Shown here piece by piece: positions 1 through 6,615 of a stretch of DNA of 14,974 nt. Source of the stretch: Candidatus Electronema nielsenii (GTDB taxonomy: Bacteria > Desulfobacterota > Desulfobulbia > Desulfobulbales > Desulfobulbaceae). The position numbers and the translations under genes are program-made. The number at the start of each line of letters is the position of its first letter. Position 1 is the stretch's first letter. The notes below the pieces were generated by a model that had not been told where the DNA came from, did not search any database, and saw nothing but the letters and a program-made list of their open reading frames with translations. The stretch covers positions 1 through 14,974 of the forward strand of contig JAGIXO010000035.1 in the NCBI GenBank assembly GCA_026122915.1, in the 5' to 3' direction.

Positions 1-1
1 T

Positions 2-1225
2 ATGCTGAAAATCAACGAGCATTACCTGAAGCTCCAGGCTTCGTATCTCTTTTCCGACATCGCCAAGCGGGTAGCCGCCTTCCAGCACGCTCACCCGGAC
101 AAGAACATCATTCGCCTCGGCATCGGTGATGTGACTAAGGCTTTGCCACCCGCCTGCATCGCTGCCTTTCACCGGGCGGTAGATGAAATGGCTGTGGACA
201 GCAGCTTTCGTGGCTACGGCCCAGAGCAAGGCTACGCCTTCCTGCGTGAAGCCATTGCCCAGCACGACTTTCAAGCTCGCGGCGCAGAGATCAGCGCGGA
301 CGAGATATTCATCTCTGATGGGGCGAAGTGCGACACCGGCAATATCCAAGAGCTGTTCAGCGCAGATGCACGGGTGGCGATTCCTGATCCCGTGTATCCG
401 GTTTACTTAGACACCAACGTCATGGCCGGGCGCACGGGTGCGTTTGCTGATGGCCGTTATCAAGGGCTGGTCTATCTTGATTCCATAGCGGAGAACAACT
501 ATGTGCCTAAGCTGCCCAACGAGCCAGTCGATCTGATCTATCTCTGCTTTCCCAACAATCCCACTGGTTCAACCATCAGCACGGCGGAGCTGAAAACGTG
601 GGTGGACTACGCCAAGGCAAACAAAGCCTTGATTCTCTTTGATGCCGCCTACGAGTCCTTTATCCGCGATGAATCACTGCCGCATTCGATCTTTGAGATT
701 GAAGGAGCGCGAGAAGTAGCGATAGAGTTTCGTTCGTACTCGAAGAGCGCAGGCTTTACCGGCACCCGCTGCGCCTACACCGTCATTCCCAAGGAATGCG
801 CCGCATACGACAGCGCAGGCAATAAGCAGCTGATTCATCCGCTCTGGAACCGTCGTCATAGCACCAAGTTCAATGGCGTGTCGTATCCGGTGCAGCGGGC
901 AGCAGAGGCAGTGTATTCGGAGGAAGGCAAGGTACAGACGAAAGCCTTAATCAATGCGTATTTGGAAAACGCCGACTTGATTGCGGCGGCAATGAAGGAC
1001 TTAGGCTTTGATTACGTTGGCGCGGCCAATGCGCCGTATGTTTGGATACGCTGCAAGCGTGACTCGTGGGAGTTCTTTGACATGCTGCTGAACAAGGCAG
1101 GCGTGGTCTGCACACCGGGCGCAGGCTTTGGCAGATGCGGACAAGGCTATATTCGGCTGTCTGCCTTCAACTCCCGCGAGAATGTGGTAACGGCGTTGGA
1201 GCGGATTAAGGAAGCGTTGGCGTGA
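2..1225 (+). CDS. dapL: LL-diaminopimelate aminotransferase (DapL)
   Basis: A 407-residue fold-type I PLP aminotransferase. DapL converts tetrahydrodipicolinate directly to LL-2,6-diaminopimelate with glutamate as amino donor, bypassing the acyl-intermediate branch of lysine/peptidoglycan precursor synthesis; it is cytosolic. The N-terminus (MLKINEHYLKLQASYLF) is the typical DapL start and the length matches the family (about 410), so the gene looks complete although its ribosome binding site lies outside the window. Visible motifs: IRLGIGDVT (res. 37-45), PDPVYPVY (128-135), CFPNNPTG (182-189), FDAAYE (213-218), the PLP-lysine in SYSKSAGFTGTR (Lys248) and the C-terminal RLSAF arginine (Arg386). 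It converges on the next gene, with only 10 bp between the two stop codons and no obvious terminator there. Confidence 0.95.
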   Translation: MLKINEHYLKLQASYLFSDIAKRVAAFQHAHPDKNIIRLGIGDVTKALPPACIAAFHRAVDEMAVDSSFRGYGPEQGYAFLREAIAQHDFQARGAEISADEIFISDGAKCDTGNIQELFSADARVAIPDPVYPVYLDTNVMAGRTGAFADGRYQGLVYLDSIAENNYVPKLPNEPVDLIYLCFPNNPTGSTISTAELKTWVDYAKANKALILFDAAYESFIRDESLPHSIFEIEGAREVAIEFRSYSKSAGFTGTRCAYTVIPKECAAYDSAGNKQLIHPLWNRRHSTKFNGVSYPVQRAAEAVYSEEGKVQTKALINAYLENADLIAAAMKDLGFDYVGAANAPYVWIRCKRDSWEFFDMLLNKAGVVCTPGAGFGRCGQGYIRLSAFNSRENVVTALERIKEALA

Positions 1226-1235
1226 GTTGGGGCTA

Positions 1236-2330
1236 CTACGAAACCTGCTCATCAGGCAGCGGATTGTATTCCCGGAAATAAATCTCGGTGAGCGTCAAGA
1301 AGGTAGTGACAATCACCGGGCCGTAAATGATACCCAGCACGCCGAAGATTGCCATGCCGCCAAGTATAGCTAAGAGCACCAGCAGCGTGTGCATCTTGAC
1401 TTGGCTGCCAACAAACTTGGTTTTGAACAGATATTCAACCAGCAAGGCCACTGCGAGATAGAAGAAAAAGATCGCAGCAGCCTTGCCTGGTGCGCCGGTC
1501 AGGAGCATAATAATGGAGGTTGGTACCAGTATGGTGCCAATGCCAACGATAGGAAGAAAGGCAAGGATGCCCATAATCCCACCCCAAAGCACCGGCGAGC
1601 TGATATCAAGAAAGGCGAAGAGAATGCCACCCATAACGCCTTGAATTGCACCGCTGATGCCGTTGCCAATCAGAATAACCCCAGCGATTTCCTGAAATTT
1701 GTTCAGCAGCAGACTGTTCTGCTCATCAGTCAAGGGGGAAAGCCGGATGAGGAAGCGGATGAGCTGATCCATCTCGATGAGCAAAAAATAGATGATCAGG
1801 ATCAAGAAGCTGAATTGAGCGACAAAGCTCATGATGTTGGCCGCCCAAGCCGAGGCCTTACCGTAGAGGAAGAGACCGGCATTCTTGCTCAGATCAGCGA
1901 AGAGTTCGGTGACATCTGCGGGTTGGAAATTAATGCCCATGTCTAGGAGCATCTTCTGCGTCTCGGCAACTCCTTTGCTGTTCTGCACCGTCTGTTGAAT
2001 TTTCAGGAGCAAATTGCTGTCTTTGCCAAATTGGTAGATGCTGAGAGCTTCCGAAGAAAGGGCAGTGAGGCAGAACGTCAGCGGAATAAAGACGATCAAG
2101 GCGACTATGGCACAGGTCAGAGCAGAAGCCATCCACGCTGAGACCCAGCGGCGCAGCCACGTGTACACTGGACGGAAGATGCCAGAAAGCAGGAAAGCGA
2201 GAATCAAGAGCTGCCAGAAGGGCGAGAGTATCAAACCCAGCAGCAAGATGGACAGCAAAAAGAATGCCGTAAAGGATTTCGGCTGGACGCTGTTCAAGGG
2301 CAGCGGAAGGGTTTTGCGGTCGGTCTGCAT
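1236..2330 (-). CDS. AI-2E/PerM family membrane transporter
   Basis: A 364-residue polytopic inner-membrane protein of the AI-2E transporter (PerM/YdiK/TqsA) family; members are putative exporters or permeases and the substrate here is unknown. The layout is typical: two N-terminal membrane segments, a hydrophilic coiled stretch (SIYQFGKDSNLLLKIQQ...), a central segment ending LIEMDQLIRFL, then a long glycine-rich block with four or more helices including LAFLPIVGIGTILVP and the family-typical FGVLGIIYGPVIV near the C-terminus. The frame is open upstream to 2441, but the extra 37 residues are polar and atypical, and MQTDRKTLPLPLN followed by the first helix is the natural start, so I place it at 2330. 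No good Shine-Dalgarno is seen for either start. It is divergent from the glycosyltransferase operon and convergent with dapL. Confidence 0.88.
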   Translation of the reverse strand: MQTDRKTLPLPLNSVQPKSFTAFFLLSILLLGLILSPFWQLLILAFLLSGIFRPVYTWLRRWVSAWMASALTCAIVALIVFIPLTFCLTALSSEALSIYQFGKDSNLLLKIQQTVQNSKGVAETQKMLLDMGINFQPADVTELFADLSKNAGLFLYGKASAWAANIMSFVAQFSFLILIIYFLLIEMDQLIRFLIRLSPLTDEQNSLLLNKFQEIAGVILIGNGISGAIQGVMGGILFAFLDISSPVLWGGIMGILAFLPIVGIGTILVPTSIIMLLTGAPGKAAAIFFFYLAVALLVEYLFKTKFVGSQVKMHTLLVLLAILGGMAIFGVLGIIYGPVIVTTFLTLTEIYFREYNPLPDEQVS

Positions 2331-2402
2331 AGCGGTCTCAGGAGGGAAGTGAACGATGGTGCTGCAACAAGATTCTGCCAGATTTTCGCTGCTCAGGCAA
2401 GC

Positions 2403-3224
2403 ATGAAGATCGTTGTTATTATTGTCACCCACAATTCTCAAGCAGTGCTGGGCCGTTGCATCGCCGCGCTGGAACAGCAGACTGTGCCGCCAGATGCCAT
2501 TGCCTTAGTTGATTCTGGTTCAGAGGACACAAGCTATTTGCAATCGTATCGCAACCGTGCCGGGTTCACCGTTTCTCTGCAAGAAAATATCGGTTTTAGT
2601 CGGGCCAATAATGTTGGGTATCATGCTGTTGGTCACGATGCAAACTTTGTTCTCTTTCTCAATCCCGATGCCTTTCCTGCGCCGGATAGCTTAGAGTTAG
2701 CCTGCGCCTTTCTCGTTGAAAATCAAAATGTCGGCGGTATTGGTGGCAGGCTGCTGGGCTTTGATTCTGACAACGGTCAACCCACTGGCTTGCTTGATTC
2801 AACCGGCGTATTCAGAACGTGGTATGGCCGCTGGTATGATCGTGATCAAGGACAGATAGACAACAGCCAGTATAGCGTGCGGGAAGATGTTCCAGCAATC
2901 TGCGGAGCCTTTCTTGTCTGTCGCAACAAGACGTTGAAGCAGACAGCCTTGTCTGCTGAGGCAGTGTTTGACCCAGCCTTTTTCCTCTATAAAGAGGATA
3001 TCGAACTTTGCCTGCGGCTGCGAAAGAAAGGCTGGCGAATCGTTTACTTGCCGGAGATTTTTGTTCATCATTGCCGAGGCTGGCAGAGTGACCGCAAGGC
3101 TATGCCAGCACGTCTGCGCCTGATTGCAGCGAGGAACGAAGTGCTGCTTTATCGCAGGCATCCTTCGCCGTATATCCTTTGGGCCTTGTTGAAATATGCC
3201 GCTGTTCGCTGGCTGAGAGTGTAA
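2403..3224 (+). CDS. GT2 family glycosyltransferase (rhamnosyltransferase/WbbL-like)
   Basis: A 273-residue GT-A fold inverting glycosyltransferase, likely adding a sugar to a lipid-linked surface glycan at the cytoplasmic face of the membrane. N-terminal nucleotide-sugar motifs are MKIVVIIVTHNS and LVDSGSED (res. 36-42), followed by ENIGFSRANN (61-70), the metal-binding DXD equivalent LNPDA (86-90) and the acceptor-side FFLYKEDIELCLRLRKKGW (193-211), which places it with WbbL-like GT2 enzymes. Donor and acceptor cannot be read from sequence. The frame extends to a GTG at 2349 behind GGAGGG, but that spacing (2 nt) is too short and residue 19 is the normal family start, so ATG 2403 is preferred. 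The next gene starts 1 bp after its TAA, so translational coupling is likely. Confidence 0.88.
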   Translation: MKIVVIIVTHNSQAVLGRCIAALEQQTVPPDAIALVDSGSEDTSYLQSYRNRAGFTVSLQENIGFSRANNVGYHAVGHDANFVLFLNPDAFPAPDSLELACAFLVENQNVGGIGGRLLGFDSDNGQPTGLLDSTGVFRTWYGRWYDRDQGQIDNSQYSVREDVPAICGAFLVCRNKTLKQTALSAEAVFDPAFFLYKEDIELCLRLRKKGWRIVYLPEIFVHHCRGWQSDRKAMPARLRLIAARNEVLLYRRHPSPYILWALLKYAAVRWLRV

Positions 3225-3225
3225 G

Positions 3226-4161
3226 ATGACCATCTCGCTCATTATTCCCACTTGGAACGGCGGCAAATGGCTTGACGAGCTGCTGACCCAGCTGGCACGG
3301 CAGACGGTGTTGCCCGATGAAATGTTGCTGGTTGATTCTGGCTCCACCGACGACACGCTTGCCATAGTCCAGCGGCATATTGCCAAAAACCCCCGCATTC
3401 GTCTGTTGGAAATCAAGCAGCACGACTTTGATCACGGTGGCACCAGAGCTTGGGCCGCGCAGCAGACTACGGGCGAGATTCTGGTCTATATGACTCAAGA
3501 TGCAATTCCAGCAGCGGACAACGCTCTTGAACTCCTCATCCGGCCTTTTCAAGACAACAAACAGCTCGCCGCGACGTATGGCAGACAGCTTCCGGTCTTA
3601 GATGCTACGCTTTTCAGCGAGCATTTACGCCGTTTCAATTATCCTGCACACTCGCAGCTTCGTCGGCGCGAGGACGCGCTTGTCTTTGGTTTCAAAACCA
3701 TTTTTATTTCCAACTCGTTTGCTGCTTGGCGACGGAAGCTGGTAGCAGCGCAGGGCTATTTTCCGCAGCAACTACTCTTTGGCGAAGATACCTTGGCTCT
3801 GGCAAAACTGATTGAGAACGGTTATCATGTACAGTATGTCAGCGAGGCCATTGTCCGACATTCGCACAATTATTCCATCTGGCAGGATGTGCAACGTTAT
3901 TTCGACATCGGTGTTTTTCATACAGAACAGCGGGTGCAACTGATGCAGTTCGGTGGCCCCGGTGGAACCGGCAGAAAATACGTGCTTTCTGAACTGACTT
4001 TATTGCTGGAACGACAGCAATATCATCTCTTGCCAGAATGGTTTCTCCGCAATCTGGGCAAATTCATCGCCTACAACATGGGCAAACGATACCGACAACT
4101 GCCCCGCAGCTGGGCAAAAAAATTGAGCATGAATCCTCGCTGGCAAGGCTGGACAGCGTAA
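3226..4161 (+). CDS. GT2 family glycosyltransferase (putative rhamnosyltransferase)
   Basis: A 311-residue GT2 glycosyltransferase. Visible features are LIIPTWNGG (res. 5-13), LVDSGSTDDT (35-44), HDFDHGGTR (66-74; a motif common in rhamnosyltransferase-type GT2 proteins), the DXD equivalent MTQDA (89-93), and FGEDTLALAKLI with a following HSHNY that would lie on the acceptor side. The C-terminal part is basic and aromatic, as in membrane-associated GT2 enzymes. The rhamnose assignment is inference from the motif only; no rhamnose synthesis genes (rmlABCD) are in the window. It lies between another GT2 gene (1 bp gap) and wbaP (3 bp gap), so the three genes are almost certainly one operon for a surface polysaccharide. 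Confidence 0.87.
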   Translation: MTISLIIPTWNGGKWLDELLTQLARQTVLPDEMLLVDSGSTDDTLAIVQRHIAKNPRIRLLEIKQHDFDHGGTRAWAAQQTTGEILVYMTQDAIPAADNALELLIRPFQDNKQLAATYGRQLPVLDATLFSEHLRRFNYPAHSQLRRREDALVFGFKTIFISNSFAAWRRKLVAAQGYFPQQLLFGEDTLALAKLIENGYHVQYVSEAIVRHSHNYSIWQDVQRYFDIGVFHTEQRVQLMQFGGPGGTGRKYVLSELTLLLERQQYHLLPEWFLRNLGKFIAYNMGKRYRQLPRSWAKKLSMNPRWQGWTA

Positions 4162-4164
4162 CCT

Positions 4165-5592
4165 ATGTCACCTGCCCTGTCTTGGAATCTGCGCCAGCGC
4201 ACTTCCGCCATCTACAAATTTCTGCATATTCTCGATTGCTCGCTGGTCTGCGGCTATCTCGGCCTCTTAGTGCTATTTTATAAGGTGCCGTGGAGTCGTT
4301 ACTACACGTGGCTGGAGCTGATTGTTTTTGCGGTTTGCTTTGTCAGCTTTCAGTATTTCCAGCTGTACCGCTCGTGGCGGGGCTGGAAGCTCTATCTTGA
4401 ATTCTTCGTTATACTCAGAGCATGGGCGGCGGTCATTGGCTTCATGCTTTTCTATTTCTTTGCCTTCAAAGTCTCTGAAGGCTATTCCAGAATGGTGTTT
4501 ATACTCTGGTCGTTCACCACACCTTTTTTGATTTTTCTCGCGCATTTGTCAGTACGCAAAACCCTGCGGTATTACCGTGCGCAAGGTAAAAATATCCGCC
4601 ATGCAGTCATTGTCGGCGCAGGCGAGTTGGGCGTGCGCATGGCTCAACAGACTGAATCTATTCCTTGGGCAGGCATTGAGGTTGTTGGCTTTTTCGACGA
4701 TCGACTGGAACAAAACGGCCCCGCTGCGGTCAACAAGCCTTTGCTCGGCAGAATTCGCGAGTTACGCGAATATCTGATGGCCAACGATATCGACTATGTT
4801 TATATCGCCCTACCTATGCGGGCTGAACGCAAAATATTTTGGATACTACGGGAATGCCGTGACTTAGGAGCGCAGCTTTATCTCGTACCGGATTTGTACA
4901 TTTTCGGTCTGCATCATGCGGAAATTCAGTCCATCGGCGAAACCTTGGTTCTTAGTTTCAACCCAGATTCCGGCTGGAAACGAACTTTTGACATTGTTTT
5001 CTCCGTTTGCATTCTCCTGCTGACCGCACCGCTGATGCTGCTGATCATGCTGTTGATCAAGCTCGATAGCCAAGGTCCAATTTTCTATAAACACCGACGA
5101 ATTATGGCTACTGGGCGGGAATTTGAATGTTTGAAATTTCGCACCATGATCATCGATGCGGACAAGAAGCTGCATGAGCTGTTGGCTGGCGATTCTGCCT
5201 TAGCTGAGGAATGGCAGAACAATTTCAAGCTGAAGCATGACCCCCGCATCACCCGCATGGGCCGCTTTCTCCGCCGCACCAGCTTAGATGAATTTCCCCA
5301 GTTTATCAACGTCCTCAAGGGTGAAATGAGCGTGGTTGGCGCACGGCCTATTGTCGGCAGAGAGCTGGAGGAATACTACAAAAACAGCGGCGAATTGAGC
5401 GCAGGCCGCTATGTGTCGATGAAGCCAGGCATTACTGGGCCGTGGCAGGTGACGAAACGTAGCGATACCGAGAACTATCAGGAACGGGTGGAGTTAGACG
5501 ACTGGTATGTCCTCAATCATTCGCTGCTTTGTGACCTAAAAATCATTCTCAAAACCATCGGCTGCATGGTCAGCGGCAAGGGTGCGTATTAA
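4165..5592 (+). CDS. wbaP: WbaP-type undecaprenyl-phosphate sugar-1-phosphate transferase
   Basis: A 475-residue polyisoprenyl-phosphate hexose-1-phosphate transferase that starts O-antigen or exopolysaccharide repeat units by moving a sugar-1-phosphate (galactose in characterised WbaP) from UDP-sugar to undecaprenyl phosphate. Four hydrophobic N-terminal segments lie within about res. 18-128; a Rossmann-like CoA-binding-type domain begins near VIVGAGELG (148-156); a membrane segment spans 279-299; the catalytic C-terminal domain has CLKFRTM (322-328), the SLDE catalytic Asp-Glu pair (Asp375-Glu376), GEMSVVGARPIV and ends GKGAY. The stretch with EEWQNNFKLKHDPRITR and the GAY terminus is closer to WbaP than to WcaJ, which favours galactose, but the sugar is not proven. 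The gene is intact; an IS1 element was inserted just downstream. Confidence 0.88.
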   Translation: MSPALSWNLRQRTSAIYKFLHILDCSLVCGYLGLLVLFYKVPWSRYYTWLELIVFAVCFVSFQYFQLYRSWRGWKLYLEFFVILRAWAAVIGFMLFYFFAFKVSEGYSRMVFILWSFTTPFLIFLAHLSVRKTLRYYRAQGKNIRHAVIVGAGELGVRMAQQTESIPWAGIEVVGFFDDRLEQNGPAAVNKPLLGRIRELREYLMANDIDYVYIALPMRAERKIFWILRECRDLGAQLYLVPDLYIFGLHHAEIQSIGETLVLSFNPDSGWKRTFDIVFSVCILLLTAPLMLLIMLLIKLDSQGPIFYKHRRIMATGREFECLKFRTMIIDADKKLHELLAGDSALAEEWQNNFKLKHDPRITRMGRFLRRTSLDEFPQFINVLKGEMSVVGARPIVGRELEEYYKNSGELSAGRYVSMKPGITGPWQVTKRSDTENYQERVELDDWYVLNHSLLCDLKIILKTIGCMVSGKGAY

Positions 5593-5603
5593 GGAAAAAG
5601 ACT

Positions 5604-5611
5604 GCACCGTG
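5604..5611. repeat. Left target-site duplication of the IS1-family element
   Basis: The 8-mer GCACCGTG directly abuts the left inverted repeat and recurs abutting the right inverted repeat (6535-6542). An 8-9 bp duplication is characteristic of IS1-family transposition. Perfect identity of both copies suggests a fairly recent insertion with no later deletion at either end. Confidence 0.9.
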
Positions 5612-5633
5612 GGTAATGGTGAATTACGAGTGA
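5612..5633 (+). repeat. IS1-family terminal inverted repeat, insB-proximal
   Basis: This repeat begins GGTAATGGTGAATTACGAGT and pairs with the reverse complement of 6513-6534 at 17 of 22 positions. The insB stop codon (TGA at 5636-5634) directly abuts its inner edge, so the coding frame runs right up to the repeat. Confidence 0.88.
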
Positions 5634-6068
5634 TCAATGAAATAGAATGCGATCATTGTAGTGATTGATGAATCTCCACACAGATGCGGTTAAATTTTCG
5701 ATGCTTCTCGAAAACGACAATGTCTTCCTGACCAATACTGACACTCTTTGTCTGAATGTTAAATTAAGCCGTTCGATATGGCTTGTTTTTCCGCTTCCTT
5801 TGCTGACGACTCTGTGCCTTTCCGCAGGAAATGCTTTTCCATAAGAGGCCAAGCCGTCCGTGAAAAATATTCCGTTCTTTTTGCAGTCTTCAGGAAGGGA
5901 GTCCCACAGGGCGGCAGCGTCGGCATTGTCTCTTTTTCCGACGTGAGCACCGACAACAAGCCCTGTTCTTCTTTCAACAGCAAGCCATATCCAAATGTCA
6001 TTTTCCTTGCTTCCTGAAAAAGTCCACATTTCATCGGCTTCTATGAAAATTTTTCCATCTCTCGACAT
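5634..6068 (-). CDS. insB: IS1-family transposase InsB (catalytic part of InsAB' fusion)
   Basis: A 144-residue frame from the internal ATG carrying the IS1 DDE catalytic domain: DEMWTF (Asp12), FFTDGLASYGKAFP (Asp71) and HIERLNLTFRQR (Glu99), then a conserved LVRKTLSFSRS tail. In IS1 the active transposase is made by a -1 frameshift from insA. This frame is open upstream to the slippery site at 6104-6098, and the join gives InsA residues 1-81 followed by RDKVRKQAFRMSRDG..., a 235-residue fusion very close to the 232 residues of E. coli InsAB'. No stop or deletion is visible, so the enzyme may be functional. Confidence 0.92.
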   Translation of the reverse strand: MSRDGKIFIEADEMWTFSGSKENDIWIWLAVERRTGLVVGAHVGKRDNADAAALWDSLPEDCKKNGIFFTDGLASYGKAFPAERHRVVSKGSGKTSHIERLNLTFRQRVSVLVRKTLSFSRSIENLTASVWRFINHYNDRILFH

Positions 6069-6340
6069 GCGGAAAGCCTGCTTTCTGACTTTATCCCGTT
6101 TTTTTTAACATATTCCTGAAGCCATCTTTTTGATATGGAAACTGCTCTTGCTATTCCTGCCATTGAGATTTTTTCAAGCAGAAGCCTGTCAACTATTCGC
6201 CATTCAGCATCAGAAATTTGTCTACTTTGAGGGTCTTCAACAAATTGACGCAAGCATTCTTTGCACATAAATTTCTTTTTTCCGTTTGCTATTGAGCCAT
6301 TTTTAACAATATCTGAAGAGCCACATCTTGGACATCGCAT
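6041..6340 (-). CDS. insA: IS1-family InsA (zinc-finger/HTH DNA-binding protein)
   Basis: A 99-residue InsA protein that in IS1 binds the terminal repeats, represses transcription and supplies the N-terminal half of the transposase fusion. It has a zinc-ribbon-like CPRCG (Cys3, Cys6) and CKEC (Cys26, Cys29), then a helix-turn-helix region around MAGIARAVSISKRWLQEYV (res. 60-78). The frame overlaps insB by 28 bp. Upstream of the ATG there is only a weak purine stretch (GAGAAAA). Confidence 0.9.
   Translation of the reverse strand: MRCPRCGSSDIVKNGSIANGKKKFMCKECLRQFVEDPQSRQISDAEWRIVDRLLLEKISMAGIARAVSISKRWLQEYVKKNGIKSESRLSACREMEKFS
6098..6104 (-). other. Programmed -1 frameshift slippery heptamer A-AAA-AAC
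   Basis: On the - strand eight A residues followed by C (6106-6098) encode Lys79-Lys80-Asn81 of InsA as AAA AAA AAC. This is the A-AAA-AAC heptamer in correct phase for a -1 slip, equivalent to the site used by IS1. After slipping, CGG at 6098-6096 enters the insB frame, which is open to its stop. Confidence 0.85.
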
Positions 6341-6433
6341 CGCTGTTTTCTCTATGTTTAAATTTTTGCTTTAATAGGAACGGCTTTTGGCTGGCGGGCA
6401 CCCGCCCTCTGAAAACGGACGGCGGAAGAGACT

Positions 6434-6453
6434 AAGCCGGAAGTCGGCTTTTT
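6434..6453 (+). terminator. Short GC stem and T-run inside the IS leader
   Basis: AAGCCG (6434-6439), a 5-nt loop, CGGCTT (6445-6450), then TTT. Read on the + strand it resembles a small intrinsic terminator and could stop read-through from wbaP. On the - strand the same hairpin falls at the very 5' end of the predicted insA transcript. A second perfect stem, GGCGGG/CCCGCC, is at 6393-6406. The assignment is inference from structure only. Confidence 0.45.
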
Positions 6454-6457
6454 CGAT

Positions 6458-6485
6458 ATTGTATTGTTTTTCATGATAAATTCAA
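6458..6485 (-). promoter_or_regulatory. Candidate sigma-70 promoter for the IS1 insAB genes
   Basis: On the - strand TTGAAT (6485-6480) and TACAAT (6463-6458) are separated by 16 bp. Transcription would start near 6451, inside the right end of the element and about 110 nt before the insA ATG. Confidence 0.55.
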
Positions 6486-6512
6486 TATATTTTTTAGATG
6501 CCGACTGCTTTG

Positions 6513-6534
6513 TCACTCATGGCTCACTATTACC
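6513..6534 (-). repeat. IS1-family terminal inverted repeat, insA-proximal
   Basis: On the - strand it begins GGTAATAGTGAGCCATGAGT and matches the opposite end at 17 of 22 positions. Its outer edge abuts the second copy of the target duplication. Confidence 0.88.
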
Positions 6535-6542
6535 GCACCGTG
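6535..6542. repeat. Right target-site duplication of the IS1-family element
   Basis: A second perfect copy of GCACCGTG, immediately outside the right inverted repeat. Together with 5604-5611 it fixes the element boundaries and its insertion point 11 bp after the wbaP stop codon. Confidence 0.9.
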
Positions 6543-6567
6543 ATTTGATCAAAATTCAACAAGCAGC

Positions 6568-6594
6568 TGCCGACTGCCGCTTCCGCAGTCGGCA
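6568..6594. terminator. Perfect 10-bp stem-loop between wbaP/IS and the fabL-like gene
   Basis: TGCCGACTGC, a 7-nt loop, then GCAGTCGGCA. It lies 22 bp beyond the 3' end of the fabL-like gene and, before the IS inserted, would also have followed wbaP by about 30 bp. That position between convergent genes fits a bidirectional terminator. There is no clean U-run on either side, so it could instead be an mRNA-stabilising 3' hairpin. Confidence 0.55.
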
Positions 6595-6615
6595 CAATGC
6601 AAGCTCCGCAGCATT

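Larger units (their letters stand above)
5612..6534 (-). mobile_element. Complete IS1-family insertion sequence (923 bp)
   Basis: The element is bounded by 22-bp imperfect inverted repeats starting GGTAAT (17 of 22 positions match) and flanked by perfect 8-bp direct repeats. It encodes overlapping insA and insB frames on the - strand with an IS1-type slippery heptamer. At 923 bp it is longer than E. coli IS1 (768 bp), mainly because about 170 bp separate the insA start from the inner edge of its repeat. It is AT-rich (21 of 60 G+C at 6001-6060) against GC-richer neighbours, consistent with a foreign origin. It sits between wbaP and the fabL-like gene, outside both, so it disrupts no recognisable coding sequence. 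Confidence 0.93.

Noticed and set aside
1389..1946. A 185-residue + strand open frame
   Set aside because: It is highly polar, lies wholly antisense to the AI-2E family gene and matches nothing; it looks like an antisense artefact.
2331..2441. A 37-residue N-terminal extension of the AI-2E family protein
   Set aside because: The extension is polar, overlaps the start of the divergent glycosyltransferase gene, and the family start at MQTDRK fits better.
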